Of a DNA stretch of 64,000 nt, positions 25,536 through 35,314 are shown in pieces. Under the pieces are notes generated by a model, which saw nothing but the letters and a program-made list of their open reading frames with translations, did not search any database and had not been told where the DNA came from. The DNA comes from Bacteroidales bacterium (lineage in GTDB: Bacteria; Bacteroidota; Bacteroidia; Bacteroidales; F082), in contig JAEETH010000015.1 of the NCBI GenBank assembly GCA_016290215.1, positions 1-64,000 on the forward strand, in the 5' to 3' direction. The first letter of the stretch is position 1. Each line of letters begins with the position of its first letter. The position numbers and the translations under genes are program-made.

Positions 25536-26327
25536 TCAAATATTATTCTTTTCAATGTCCTTAAAGTACTTCATAGTACCATAGGTCATTTCATCACAGG
25601 CTGCATCGTCGCAGACAATGATACCTTTGGGGTGCATCTGCAACACGCTAACCGTCCACATTTGGCTGACTGCACCTTCTATGGCATGGGCCAAGGCACG
25701 GGCCTTATTATGTCCGTTGGCCAATATCATCACCTCACGGCTGTCCATCACGGTACCCACACCCACGGTCAAAGCTGTCTTTGGCACCTTATTAATATCA
25801 TTCTCAAAGAAGCGTGAGTTGGCGATAATGGTGTCGGTGGTCAAGGTCTTCACACGAGTGCGCGAAGTCAGCGAGCTGCCAGGCTCATTGAAGGCAATGT
25901 GACCATCGGGGCCGATGCCGCCCATAAAGAGGTCGATGCCGCCGTAGCTCTTGATTTTTTCTTCATAACGAGCACACTCGGCTTCCAAGTCTTCGGCGTT
26001 GCCGTTCAAGATGTTGACGTTTTCCTTTTTGATGTCGATATGGCTAAAGAAATTGTTCCACATGAAACTATGATAGCTCTCCGGATGGTCTTCAGGGATG
26101 CGGACATACTCGTCCATATTGAAGGTGACCACATTCTTGAAAGAGACCTCGCCTTTCTTATACAAGCGCACTAGTTCCTTATAGGTTCCAATAGGCGTAG
26201 AACCCGTAGGAAGACCGAGAATGAAAGGTTTCTTTGTAGTCGGCTTGAAAGCCTTGATGCGTTCAACGATATGGTTAGCTGCCCAACGCGACATGGCGTC
26301 GTAGTTCTTTTCGATAATGACTCTCAT
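25536..26327 (-). CDS. nagB: Glucosamine-6-phosphate deaminase
   Basis: NagB turns glucosamine-6-phosphate into fructose-6-phosphate and ammonia. It has 263 residues, the normal length. The substrate-binding GLPTGSTP is at residues 38-45, the proton-acceptor Asp72 in FNMDEYV, and the active-site [14 protein letters not shown] at 137-150 with Asp141, His143 and Glu148. It controls the flow between amino-sugar use and synthesis, which suits a locus that consumes UDP-GlcNAc. Confidence 0.96.
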   Translation of the reverse strand: MRVIIEKNYDAMSRWAANHIVERIKAFKPTTKKPFILGLPTGSTPIGTYKELVRLYKKGEVSFKNVVTFNMDEYVRIPEDHPESYHSFMWNNFFSHIDIKKENVNILNGNAEDLEAECARYEEKIKSYGGIDLFMGGIGPDGHIAFNEPGSSLTSRTRVKTLTTDTIIANSRFFENDINKVPKTALTVGVGTVMDSREVMILANGHNKARALAHAIEGAVSQMWTVSVLQMHPKGIIVCDDAACDEMTYGTMKYFKDIEKNNI

Positions 26328-26372
26328 TGTAGTATGTTGTTTAATTGTTGATTGTTTAATTGTTTAATTGTT

Positions 26373-26432
26373 GGGCTGTCACAATGTGGCAGCCGATGGA
26401 TATTTGTTGCGGCTGCCGTAATATGACAGCCC
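26373..26432. repeat. GGGCTGTC...GACAGCCC palindrome, copy 1
   Basis: Arms GGGCTGTCACAATGTGGCAG(CC) and (GG)CTGCCGTAATATGACAGCCC surround a 16-base loop. It is the only feature between nagB and the DUF4954 gene apart from a run of ATTGTTTAATT repeats (26338-26370). A second copy is at 55186-55259. Confidence 0.88.
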
Positions 26433-26439
26433 TACAGAA

Positions 26440-28650
26440 TTAATGGGTGTTTCTGTATTTTTGGATCAGATTGATAAATTCTTCCGTTTCCTTGCGGATT
26501 TGTTTGACGAAGCTAACCTCGTCGATTTTGCCGATAACCGCAATCTTCTCCTCTTCGTTGCGGAAGGTGGCATTGCGGAATTCGTTGTCGTAGTCTTTCT
26601 TGCGGCTTTCATAGACCTGATCGCAAATGAAATGTTGGATACGGACGGCCTTGTCCAGGTTTTCGTGCCACATCTCTTCGGTGAGTACATCCGTTTCGTC
26701 CTTGTAGAGAAACATCAACGAGAAATAGGCATGATGCAACTTTTCTGTCTGATAGTCCTTCCACAACTCATCATAACGATGATGGATTTCGTCCCAAGTG
26801 TTCAGCACGCCCTCGCGGATGTCGGCACGCAACTGGTCAACATATTCCTCAGGCATGGTCTGCCCACCCAGGTTCATCCATTTGCGGAGACGCTTGCCTC
26901 TCATGTGGTTTACGATAGCCTCCATGTCGACTTCGGGATGGGCCTCCAAGTAATGCATCAAAGTGCTGACAGCATAATAGACAATCATGTCGCCGTAGGC
27001 ATGATAAGCCTCCAATGGTTTGAGAATACGCACTTTACGCTTCCCTTTTTCCATGTGTTCGCCGAAAATCTCCAACGCCTTCACCGTTTCTGGTTCGTTG
27101 TCAAGGAGGTTTTTGCCACAGTCGCGAAGGTCATAATACTCGTATTTATCAGGATTTTCACCTTTTTTACGAAGATAGGCCTTGGCGACCCACACCTCCA
27201 ACAGCTTGCGTCCTTCGATGATTTCTTCAACGGTATCAGGAGCCAGCGTTTCAAATTCAATGTTTTGAACCTTACGCTTGCGTTTGTCGCGGCTTACATA
27301 TTTCGAAGTGTTGCGAGCGATGGCGTACATGTTGTACATCCACCAATAGGCAGGCATGACTTCAAGCTCGTTTTTCGCCGTGTTGTTGTTGACCAAACAG
27401 AACGGCAGCATAATATTGAGTTCGTTGGGATAGTCAGCCTTCGAGAGCAATGTGAATGAAGCAAACTTCGACGAATGCTTCACACTGGAGCAAAGTCCAG
27501 GCCAGAAGCCGCGCGAAGCCACAATCTCGCCATCAGTTGCACGGCTGTTGTGGTTGGAGCCAATTGTAGCACCAGCGGCCATATTGCTCTGTCCCATCAC
27601 ACAGGCAGAGATGAGGAAAGAGTTGTTGTGATGCTGCTCGTGCGAAGGGAAGATGAGGTTGTTCAGCACCTCGCAACACGAGATGGTAGAGTTGTCGCCC
27701 ATCACGGAATGGATGAGACGAGCTCCATATTTCAGGTTACAGTTGTCGCCCAAGACGAATCGGGTGGCCACCACGGAATAGAAGATGCGGCATCCGTAAC
27801 CCGTTATGCCATTCACCAGAATGACGCCTTCGCCAATCTGCGAAGGTTCCTCTTCCGACGAGTTGATGGTTATGTTCTTCAGTTTGCTCGCACCTTTAAT
27901 ATAACAATGTGGCCCCACTTTGGCATCTTTCAGAATCCAGCAGTTCTTGATGACGCACGACTCACCGATGGTGCCGTAATAGCCACGGTGGAAGTCAACG
28001 CTGGCTTGTGTGATTTCCTTAAGGCGTTCTTGCAGTTTAGTGTCGTCCGTGTACTTCGCCCAAAGATAGGCATCAGCCGTAGTCATTCCATCAAAAGGCA
28101 AAATCTTGCGGCTGCCGATTTCATTCATCACTTCAAGCCATACACGCACATTCTCAGGCTCACCTTCCTTGATGGTGCCATTGCCGAACTTGGAGTGGTC
28201 GGTGGTAGAAATCTCTTGGATGTTGAAGAGAATGCTTCTGTCGCCGATGATATAGTTGGCCATGTAATGCACATCGTGGATAGCCACGTCATCGCCAATG
28301 TCGCATGACATAATGCTGCTGTCGGTGATGCCGATAGGAACACGCAAGTCATGGTATTGCAACACTTTACGAGTAACGCGACCGATGCGCACCATACCAA
28401 GGAAATGGTTGTTGCGCACCATGTTGGTGTCAAACTCATCCGTGACCCAGATGTCGTCCCAGTTGGTAGCAGAATTGCTGTTTTTCACCAAACGCTCGAT
28501 TTCGTCGGAACGTAGATGACGCCAGCCGCCAGCAGGTTTTTTCACCTGTTGGTTGCGGTAGTAGTATTCGTCGTGACCGTCGTGCAAGTACTTCTCATCG
28601 ATGAAGTTCTTGTATATCCGGTCGTAGTCAATGATAGTTACTTGATCCAT
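26440..28650 (-). CDS. DUF4954 family protein (beta-helix)
   Basis: A 736-residue protein of the DUF4954 family, common in Bacteroidota. Residues 90-420 hold imperfect hexapeptide-like repeats (VGPHCYIKGASKLKNI, GEGVILVNGITGYGC, LGDNCNLKYGARLI), which suggest a left-handed beta-helix as in sugar-1-phosphate nucleotidyl/acyltransferases. The C-terminal third is helical and charged (KYVSRDKRKRK and LRKWMNLGG). Its reaction is not established. It is followed by nagB in the same direction, in agreement with a role in amino-sugar metabolism. No nucleotidyltransferase signature is seen. Confidence 0.85.
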   Translation of the reverse strand: MDQVTIIDYDRIYKNFIDEKYLHDGHDEYYYRNQQVKKPAGGWRHLRSDEIERLVKNSNSATNWDDIWVTDEFDTNMVRNNHFLGMVRIGRVTRKVLQYHDLRVPIGITDSSIMSCDIGDDVAIHDVHYMANYIIGDRSILFNIQEISTTDHSKFGNGTIKEGEPENVRVWLEVMNEIGSRKILPFDGMTTADAYLWAKYTDDTKLQERLKEITQASVDFHRGYYGTIGESCVIKNCWILKDAKVGPHCYIKGASKLKNITINSSEEEPSQIGEGVILVNGITGYGCRIFYSVVATRFVLGDNCNLKYGARLIHSVMGDNSTISCCEVLNNLIFPSHEQHHNNSFLISACVMGQSNMAAGATIGSNHNSRATDGEIVASRGFWPGLCSSVKHSSKFASFTLLSKADYPNELNIMLPFCLVNNNTAKNELEVMPAYWWMYNMYAIARNTSKYVSRDKRKRKVQNIEFETLAPDTVEEIIEGRKLLEVWVAKAYLRKKGENPDKYEYYDLRDCGKNLLDNEPETVKALEIFGEHMEKGKRKVRILKPLEAYHAYGDMIVYYAVSTLMHYLEAHPEVDMEAIVNHMRGKRLRKWMNLGGQTMPEEYVDQLRADIREGVLNTWDEIHHRYDELWKDYQTEKLHHAYFSLMFLYKDETDVLTEEMWHENLDKAVRIQHFICDQVYESRKKDYDNEFRNATFRNEEEKIAVIGKIDEVSFVKQIRKETEEFINLIQKYRNTH

Positions 28651-28701
28651 TTATTATTATTACATTAGTTTTCAATAAGTTAGTTATCCATTTTGGTTCT
28701 C

Positions 28702-28734
28702 GACTGAGTACGGGTTATCCCCGTCGTCTCAGTC
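28702..28734. repeat. Intergenic hairpin between galE and the DUF4954 gene
   Basis: GACTGAGTACGGG pairs with CCCGTCGTCTCAGTC around a short loop. It has no U-rich tail on the minus strand, so it is either a processed-end hairpin or a small palindromic repeat. The rest of 28651-28846 shows nothing else. Confidence 0.55.
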
Positions 28735-28846
28735 TATAATTACGGAAATGGACTCACCACGACACCATAGCGGATGCCGATACGTCTGAAAACTGTTGGA
28801 TAAGTTGGTACAAACATAGTTGAATATGGGATGAAGAAGTTTTTCT

Positions 28847-29857
28847 TCAATACCCTTCAGGATTATTCTTTTGCCAGTTCCATGAGTCGCGGCACATCTC
28901 TTCGAGACCATATTGTGCCTTCCAGCCGAGTTCTTTCTCTGCCTTGGAAGGATCAGAGTAACAAGTGGCAATGTCGCCAGCACGGCGCGGTTTGATGCTA
29001 TACGGAATCTTGATGCCGTTGACCTTCTCGAAAGTCGTCACCACATCCAACACAGAATAGCCTTGTCCCGTCCCAAGGTTATAAATGGCAATGCCACACT
29101 TCCTTTCGATGGCTTTCAATGCGGCCACATGACCACGGGCCAAGTCGACGACATGGATATAGTCGCGGACACCAGTGCCGTCATGGGTCGGGTAGTCGTT
29201 GCCGAAGACACCAAGTTCAGTACGCTTGCCCACAGCCACTTGCGTAACATAGGGCATCAAGTTGTTCGGGATGCCGTTGGGGTACTCCCCTATGCGGCCA
29301 CTCGGATGGGCACCGATAGGATTGAAGTAACGCAACAACACGATATTCCATTCCTTGTCGGCTTTCTGCATATCCATCATAATCTCTTCGAGCATGCTCT
29401 TGGTTTGGCCGTATGGATTGGTGCAATGTCCTTTGGGACACTCCTCCGAGATGGGGATGATAGCCGGATTGCCATAAACGGTTGACGACGATGAGAAAAT
29501 GATGTTCTTGCAGCCATGTTGACGCATCACATCGAGTAGCGTCAGTGTGCCGCTAATGTTGTTTTCGTAGTATTCCCATGGCTTCTCCACACTCTCGCCG
29601 ACCGCCTTAAAGCCAGCAAAATGGATGCAGGCATCAAAATGATGTGCTTCCATCACACGGTTGAGGCCTTCGCGGTCGCGAATATCGACTTCATAAAAGG
29701 GTATTTCTTTTCCCGTCAGTTCCGCCACACGCTCTAAAGACTTGCGGTTGGAGTTGCTAAGGTTATCGATAACCACAGTCTCATGACCTGCGGCATTCAA
29801 TTCAACTAAAGTATGGCTGCCGATAAATCCAGCACCGCCTGTAACTAGTATTTTCAT
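28847..29857 (-). CDS. galE: UDP-glucose 4-epimerase
   Basis: GalE interconverts UDP-glucose and UDP-galactose. It has 336 residues, normal for the family. The NAD motif is [10 protein letters not shown] at residues 6-15, the catalytic Ser is in FSSSSTVYG, and YxxxK is [10 protein letters not shown]. It opens the minus-strand sugar block and is separated from the defence operon by a gap of about 300 bases. Confidence 0.95.
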   Translation of the reverse strand: MKILVTGGAGFIGSHTLVELNAAGHETVVIDNLSNSNRKSLERVAELTGKEIPFYEVDIRDREGLNRVMEAHHFDACIHFAGFKAVGESVEKPWEYYENNISGTLTLLDVMRQHGCKNIIFSSSSTVYGNPAIIPISEECPKGHCTNPYGQTKSMLEEIMMDMQKADKEWNIVLLRYFNPIGAHPSGRIGEYPNGIPNNLMPYVTQVAVGKRTELGVFGNDYPTHDGTGVRDYIHVVDLARGHVAALKAIERKCGIAIYNLGTGQGYSVLDVVTTFEKVNGIKIPYSIKPRRAGDIATCYSDPSKAEKELGWKAQYGLEEMCRDSWNWQKNNPEGY

Positions 29858-30154
29858 GATAAGAGTTTATTGAGAGTTCGTTAATGTCTATGAGATAATT
29901 TGCTTAGTGTGATTTTGGAGAAGATGATTTAATTCATACTTTGCAAAATACAAAGTAAAACACTTTATCTTCATGAGGATTCTTCAAAAGTTGGCAGCCT
30001 TTCTATTATCCATCTCAACGAGATTACGTTGTGTGTCTTCAAGAATAATTATATCAACCTCTCATTCTCTAATACATCAAAAACCGCATTAAGATTGAAT
30101 TATCACTTTGTCTTCCTTGCAAACTTATGCTTTCACAACTTTCTAAATCCTCTT
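29858..30154. other. Gene-free gap between galE and the defence operon
   Basis: AT-rich sequence with no convincing open frame, RNA gene or terminator hairpin. It is the boundary between the polysaccharide block and the methyltransferase-AIPR operon. Confidence 0.6.
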
Positions 30155-31042
30155 CTACTGTTTCTCTTGAACTTCTGCAAGTTTTTGTGCAGCTTCATCT
30201 TGTGTCTCTTGCGCATTTTTTAGCTTTACAATCCTAGCATTGATTTGGTTGCACTCTATTTCCTTGTTTTTTTTATATCTTGCAAACTCCGATTTAATCT
30301 TACTGGCACGGTGCCAGACTGTCAAGGTACAAACGATAAAACAAATGGGAGACAAAAGCACAGAAAGCAGCCAAACTAAAGACCATATTAAACCAACATA
30401 AGGTTGCAGAATGGGTATGTGAACAAAACACAAAAACAATGACAGTAAAAATGCTACTGCAAATAATATCATTCCATTAGCGTTATAATCCATAACTCTC
30501 CATATCCTTTTCGATAGTTTTTTTAATCGTTTTCCTCTTTTCTCCATATTAACAAAAACAGATAACCAATAAACAGATATGAAAAGGGTTGACACTAAAG
30601 TTAAAGACAACCAGAACTTCATAAGAATATGAGGCGAAAAAGAAAAGATGCCTATTAAAAGTAGTTGGATAATAGCAAACAGAAAGCAGTAAGCGCAAAG
30701 GAAGCCAAAGCTTCTAACTTGGCATTGATTTTCTATTTTAGAATCTATTGTTTTTTTGAACATCTCAATATTTGTTTTCAATTTACTAATATCAGACATT
30801 ACCTCTTCACATAGCAATACATTTCCTTCTTTATAAAATGATGGTTTGTTTTTAAGTTGTTCCATCGAGTTTTCATCTATTAAGTTTGTAACCCTTTCAA
30901 GTTCCTCACAATACCGTTTCTTGAAACTAAAAACATTATCCGTCAGGGTCTTCATAAACGATTTTGCATAATCAATCACAACATAAGCTGCACAGAAAGT
31001 TGCAGTTAATTGAATAAATGCTGAGAAATCTGAAATGTCCAT
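30155..31042 (-). CDS. Multi-pass membrane protein with coiled-coil tail, third gene of the AIPR operon
   Basis: I do not recognise the family. The protein has 295 residues. A hydrophobic stretch near residues 8-28 is followed by a charged helical segment (residues 38-108) and then hydrophobic helices at about 112-135, 140-162, 188-210 and 215-242. The last 45 residues are a charged coiled coil (KSEFARYKKNKEIECNQ, then ...QETQDEAAQKLAEVQEK). It begins 15 bases after the AIPR stop, so it belongs to the operon. Membrane proteins of this plan act as toxic effectors or anchors in several anti-phage systems; here that is inference from context. Confidence 0.75.
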   Translation of the reverse strand: MDISDFSAFIQLTATFCAAYVVIDYAKSFMKTLTDNVFSFKKRYCEELERVTNLIDENSMEQLKNKPSFYKEGNVLLCEEVMSDISKLKTNIEMFKKTIDSKIENQCQVRSFGFLCAYCFLFAIIQLLLIGIFSFSPHILMKFWLSLTLVSTLFISVYWLSVFVNMEKRGKRLKKLSKRIWRVMDYNANGMILFAVAFLLSLFLCFVHIPILQPYVGLIWSLVWLLSVLLSPICFIVCTLTVWHRASKIKSEFARYKKNKEIECNQINARIVKLKNAQETQDEAAQKLAEVQEKQ

Positions 31043-31057
31043 ACCTTTTCTTGGTTA

Positions 31058-33370
31058 TTAAATTCCAAATAATATTTTTAAACTAATTCCTTGAGTAGTG
31101 CCATCGAATTCTTTTTTAAACATGGAAAGAAACTTCTTAGTTTTTTCACGATATACACTTACAACTCCGTCTTCTCCATCTGTCACCTCGTTAGAGTCCT
31201 CGAAATGTTCCTCTAAAACTCCAATATTGTCAAAAATAACATAGTTGCTATAAAAATGCTTATCGCCACATCCTTTTACCGAAACAGCTCTCCCTTTTGT
31301 CTGCATTAATAAAAGTCGTGTAAAGAACTGGGATTGTTTAATGTCTACGAATTGGCCATTTCTTACAAGAACATTCATACTTCCACCGCGCTCAAAGTAA
31401 GCATTAATGGAATCAATAACACTTTTTTCATTCAACAATGTATTGGCAACGGAAGCAAGAAACACATTCACCTCTTGTGACGCTGCATCAAATATGCTCG
31501 TGAGTGCCAATTTTTCTTGTTCTGCTCCATTAATATAAAATAGTCCTTCTTGCCTTTCTCTTAAACTCATTTCAAGCTGAGTCTTTAGATTTTTCAACAT
31601 ATCTGAAGTTCCCAAACTCATTTGGTCGGAATAGACCTGATAGAATAAAGCTGCTGTAAACTTGCTGCTGAGCCTATCATTATCTTTAGGATCTCGCCCC
31701 AAAGCCTTATCTATGAGAAATAGTGCTTTTTTGAAAGCGGGTTCATAGAGCGCTGGAGTATTTAGGATAATGGTTATGCTTTCACAATAGTCGACCATAC
31801 GTTTATCACTTAGTTCAGGCATCCTAATCAGTTTCTCCTCCGCCACCAGTCTAAAAGCTAACATCAGGTGAAACTTAACTTTTTTATATTTTGAGGGAAT
31901 AAAACCTGATTCAAATAGCCGCGACAGTCTAAAATATGTCAAGCCACAAGTATAATAACAATCTATTTGATAACTTTCTGAGAACACAATTTTATTGTCA
32001 CGCTCTAGATTTTCGACTATACTTCCATAATAACCTCTTACATTGTGCGGTTCTGAAAGAAACATAGAAACAAAAGACATAATCTGAACGGGTATTGTGA
32101 TTACTTTATATTGTGGTACCTTTACCTCGTTCTTGTATTGCTTGGAACGCCGTTCGTAATACAAGCGTTCAAATTTCTTTACCGAATTATAATAGTCTTC
32201 TATCCTCTCTTGAAGGTCGGACAAAGCCATAAGCTGTTCACGTCTTACCTCCGTTTGACTATTTGCTCCCATTATGATATTATTACGCACATTTTTATCG
32301 GTAGAAGATATTAGTTTCACCAACAATTGCACCTTGTCAATTCCTGGTAAATTGCGATTTTGGTATAATACATGACTTGTCTGGCACCCATTTACAATCT
32401 GATAATCAGAAAGTTTAAATGCAGATCCCACAATTTCTAGAGATCGAGTTATTACCGTTATACCATTGTTCATAGCCGTAAACAAAGCAAAATCATTATT
32501 CCGAAGTGTTTCTGCAATGGAACGATTTACCACATTAGTACCTTGGTAAGCCCTAATATTGTCATTAAAAACGTTTTTTATATTATCTGTCTTCTCGTCA
32601 ATAATCAATTTACGAAATTCTGAGAAAGGCAATAACATCAGATAACTTTCACGAACATTTGGTATTGATGGAAGCGTAAATCGTTTATCCTCAACAGTAA
32701 TCTCAGCCTCTTCTTTTATTCTCGAATGTTTGTAGAAGTCTACGAGTTCCTTTCTACCTAATAATTGATTCTGAACATCACTAACAAGATTATAAGCCCT
32801 TAATGAATTGGTATTGTCAATAACAAACGCTGGTGTTGAATCATCAGGCGTATATAAAGACTTTGAAGCAACAAAACCCATCAACTTAGGTTCGCCCTTA
32901 AACTTCACGCTTTTCCCATATATATGAAGAAGTAGGTTATAATAGGCTGTAGTTTGATGATTCATTCTAGGCAATTCAATCTCATCAACAACACTTTTAA
33001 AAAGCATCTCAACATTTTTCTCGAATTCAGAAATGAGAGCCGCATCAACAACATCTCCTAATTGGATATGAATAAAAATAAACTTCACTTCAAGATAATC
33101 ATTTGCTGAAAGCAAATCATCAACCTCTTGAGTCGACGATACAAGTTTGCCGTTTACTATTACAGCGATTCCTCCTATCTTAGAATCATAATCCTCAACA
33201 TTGATAGCATCCATCAACGTTGGTGAAACTGACTCTGAAGAGAAATAATTGGAAACGATGCAATACTCTGCAAAAAGGTTGAATACATAGTTGTTTGGCT
33301 TATCTGTCAAGCCATAACTTTCCTTAAAATCATCGAGAAACGATTGGGTTATTTTATCCATTTTATCCAT
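31058..33370 (-). CDS. AIPR family protein (abortive phage infection type)
   Basis: A 770-residue protein with the AIPR-domain pattern in its middle: NRSIAETLRNNDFALFTAMN followed by NGITVITRS, then LSDYQIVNGCQTSHVLYQN and VRNNIIMGANSQTEVRREQL. The AIPR name comes from lactococcal abortive-infection proteins, and such proteins often accompany DNA methyltransferases. The C-terminal 150 residues have a separate alpha/beta part (VNVFLASVANTLLNEKSVIDS, and GCGDKHFYSNYVIFDN), which might be a degenerate phospholipase-D-like domain; this is uncertain. The start has two tandem Met codons (33370 and 33361). Only 12 bases separate it from the methyltransferase upstream. Confidence 0.85.
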   Translation of the reverse strand: MDKMDKITQSFLDDFKESYGLTDKPNNYVFNLFAEYCIVSNYFSSESVSPTLMDAINVEDYDSKIGGIAVIVNGKLVSSTQEVDDLLSANDYLEVKFIFIHIQLGDVVDAALISEFEKNVEMLFKSVVDEIELPRMNHQTTAYYNLLLHIYGKSVKFKGEPKLMGFVASKSLYTPDDSTPAFVIDNTNSLRAYNLVSDVQNQLLGRKELVDFYKHSRIKEEAEITVEDKRFTLPSIPNVRESYLMLLPFSEFRKLIIDEKTDNIKNVFNDNIRAYQGTNVVNRSIAETLRNNDFALFTAMNNGITVITRSLEIVGSAFKLSDYQIVNGCQTSHVLYQNRNLPGIDKVQLLVKLISSTDKNVRNNIIMGANSQTEVRREQLMALSDLQERIEDYYNSVKKFERLYYERRSKQYKNEVKVPQYKVITIPVQIMSFVSMFLSEPHNVRGYYGSIVENLERDNKIVFSESYQIDCYYTCGLTYFRLSRLFESGFIPSKYKKVKFHLMLAFRLVAEEKLIRMPELSDKRMVDYCESITIILNTPALYEPAFKKALFLIDKALGRDPKDNDRLSSKFTAALFYQVYSDQMSLGTSDMLKNLKTQLEMSLRERQEGLFYINGAEQEKLALTSIFDAASQEVNVFLASVANTLLNEKSVIDSINAYFERGGSMNVLVRNGQFVDIKQSQFFTRLLLMQTKGRAVSVKGCGDKHFYSNYVIFDNIGVLEEHFEDSNEVTDGEDGVVSVYREKTKKFLSMFKKEFDGTTQGISLKILFGI

Positions 33371-33382
33371 TATCCATTAGTT

Positions 33383-35110
33383 TTATATTGTATACTTCTC
33401 AACAAACTCTAATATCCTTTTGACAATATCTGCATCAAACTGATACAACGCAAAAATCGCATCGTCAATTCTTGTTACCGCTTCCAAATTTCCATTCAGA
33501 GCTTCGTTAACCCAAAATGTAAATTCTTTATCTTCTTCAGCCGATATCTTCGGGAAAGGCAAAGTCGAAAGGTTGCCCTTTAAAATCTTAAGGTCATTAA
33601 ACCGTTTGACATACAAGAAGTTGAACAAAGAAGAATTCAAAAATGCCAAAACCGTTTTCACACTCATGCCTTCGACATCAGGAATTAGGATGTTCGCACT
33701 GTTGAGGAACAAGCGTTGTTTGTCGTCGTAAGTGAAGCAAAGATGACTTGAGACAAACTTATACACCAGTTTTTCCTTTGCCCTATAAAACTCATCCTTT
33801 GCACACTGCTGAAAATCAGCTCTGTTATACTTGATGTAACGACTTGCTTTTTTCAGGTGGAATTTACTGATATCTTTTCCAGTATAGATGGGCTCCAAAC
33901 TTTTTCTTGGTCTGGTTTTCAGCACCTTGGCGTTGTTGCCCGTGATGATGCCCAAAGCCCAAAGGCTGTGCGAAAGGTCGTCGTGTCGCATCCTTTCCAC
34001 CTTGCTGATAATGGCTTCGTCACGGTCAGTGAGCATCGGGATGGCACAATAGTCGTCATTGCTTGGCACCAATTCCTTTCTCGACACTTCATTATTCGCG
34101 CCATACACCAAATAGCTCTGTTTTCCAAAGAAAGGTTTCTTGCTGACTTTCAGACTGACAAAGTCGGTGAACACGCCTTTGAAACGCTCACGATAACACT
34201 TCAAGCTTTCCATCCGCGTTTCGTGCGTCACAAACCGGCGCAAGTCGGCATGCACCTTTATTTTCATCAATGACGAGGGCAGCAGGAAATGCTGTATTCC
34301 ATTCTGGTTCAAGAACTTGAACGATTCCGTGAAAAACAACGATGCCTTTTCCTTCGATTGGATGATTTCAGAGGTGTGTAGATGGCCTTTCTCGGTGCCC
34401 CAAGGCGGGTTAGTGACAATGTAGTCGAAGCGCAAGTCGCCCAAAGCTGATTCGGCATGAAGCAAGAAGTCCATCTGATAAATCTGAGGATAAATCGATG
34501 ATTCATTGAACTTTACAATCAGATTAGCCTTGGCAATCATCACAGCAAGTGGGTCGTTGTCGATGCCATAAAGCTGCTCCATTCGGGCGTGTTCCACCTT
34601 CAACAGGAAGATGCCGCTACCGCAGCAAGGATCGAGAAACTTTTCTCCGTCCAACACCCGTATATCGGAAAGCATCTCGTTGACAATCACTGGCTTGGTA
34701 TAATACAGCCCCTTCAAGATGCGAGGCCCTTCCGCCGTCAGCGACTGGTAGATAAAGCCAATCCAATCGTCATTGCGGTTTTTCAGAATTTGACGCGGCA
34801 CTTCAAGGTCAATCCGTTGATAATTAGTATATTCCTCAAAGAAACGGCCTTTGTTGACTTCGTTCGCCTTATTATGCTCCAAATACATGGAGCATAAGCT
34901 GAAAATCAAATCGTTGATGGGGTAATCAGCCTCCTTCAATTCCTCAACAAAACGAGGCAGACTCCCTGCCATTACATAACCTTCGGGAGTGATGATTTTT
35001 TGCGAACGGCTTTTGTTGGCCCTACGTGTCAACCGATCGGAACTACCATTTTTGAGCTTGTCCCAATTGCGTTGTGTGGCCTTCGATATGAAAATGTTTG
35101 TTTCCGTCAT
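33383..35110 (-). CDS. N6-adenine DNA methyltransferase
   Basis: A class I amino methyltransferase of 575 residues. Motif I (SAM binding) is DPCCGSGIF at residues 160-168 and motif IV (catalysis) is NPPWG at 234-238, the N6-adenine type. An N-terminal basic region and a C-terminal target-recognition-like part (ISKFHLKKASRYIKYN, LAFLNSSLFNFLYVKRFN, LSTLPFP) resemble type IIG/type I modification subunits. No nuclease motif is evident. The open frame reaches 35137, but the ATG at 35110 has AGGAGG 12 bases upstream, so it is preferred. It is the first gene of the three-gene operon. Confidence 0.88.
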   Translation of the reverse strand: MTETNIFISKATQRNWDKLKNGSSDRLTRRANKSRSQKIITPEGYVMAGSLPRFVEELKEADYPINDLIFSLCSMYLEHNKANEVNKGRFFEEYTNYQRIDLEVPRQILKNRNDDWIGFIYQSLTAEGPRILKGLYYTKPVIVNEMLSDIRVLDGEKFLDPCCGSGIFLLKVEHARMEQLYGIDNDPLAVMIAKANLIVKFNESSIYPQIYQMDFLLHAESALGDLRFDYIVTNPPWGTEKGHLHTSEIIQSKEKASLFFTESFKFLNQNGIQHFLLPSSLMKIKVHADLRRFVTHETRMESLKCYRERFKGVFTDFVSLKVSKKPFFGKQSYLVYGANNEVSRKELVPSNDDYCAIPMLTDRDEAIISKVERMRHDDLSHSLWALGIITGNNAKVLKTRPRKSLEPIYTGKDISKFHLKKASRYIKYNRADFQQCAKDEFYRAKEKLVYKFVSSHLCFTYDDKQRLFLNSANILIPDVEGMSVKTVLAFLNSSLFNFLYVKRFNDLKILKGNLSTLPFPKISAEEDKEFTFWVNEALNGNLEAVTRIDDAIFALYQFDADIVKRILEFVEKYTI

Positions 35111-35202
35111 TACACAGCTTCGCCTCCTAAGTCCCATTAAGATTTCTTAATGAACTCTATTTCAACCACATAGAAAAACACCTAAAAAGGCATATTAATT
35201 TG

Positions 35203-35231
35203 CAAATATACGGATTTCTGCAATTTCACAA
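35203..35231 (-). promoter_or_regulatory. Predicted promoter of the methyltransferase operon
   Basis: On the minus strand TTG (35231-35229) is followed after 18 bases by TATATTTG (35210-35203), a good TAnnTTTG element. It lies about 90 bases upstream of the start at 35110. Confidence 0.45.
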
Positions 35232-35293
35232 CTTAATTAATTTAAAAAATTTATAAAGACCAAAAAAGCAACTTTTTACAAGTGATTTTTGCC

Positions 35294-35301
35294 TATTTTT
35301 G
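35294..35301 (+). promoter_or_regulatory. TATTTTTG -7 element before tsaB
   Basis: A TAnnTTTG element ends 13 bases before the tsaB start at 35315, so the leader would be only about 10 bases. No good TTTG is found at the right distance upstream, hence the low confidence. Confidence 0.35.
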
Positions 35302-35314
35302 CCACATAAAACTG

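Noticed and set aside
30029..30223. Small plus-strand frame of 64 residues between galE and the AIPR operon
   Set aside because: Low-complexity Phe/Leu-rich sequence partly antisense to the membrane-protein gene; no start signal.
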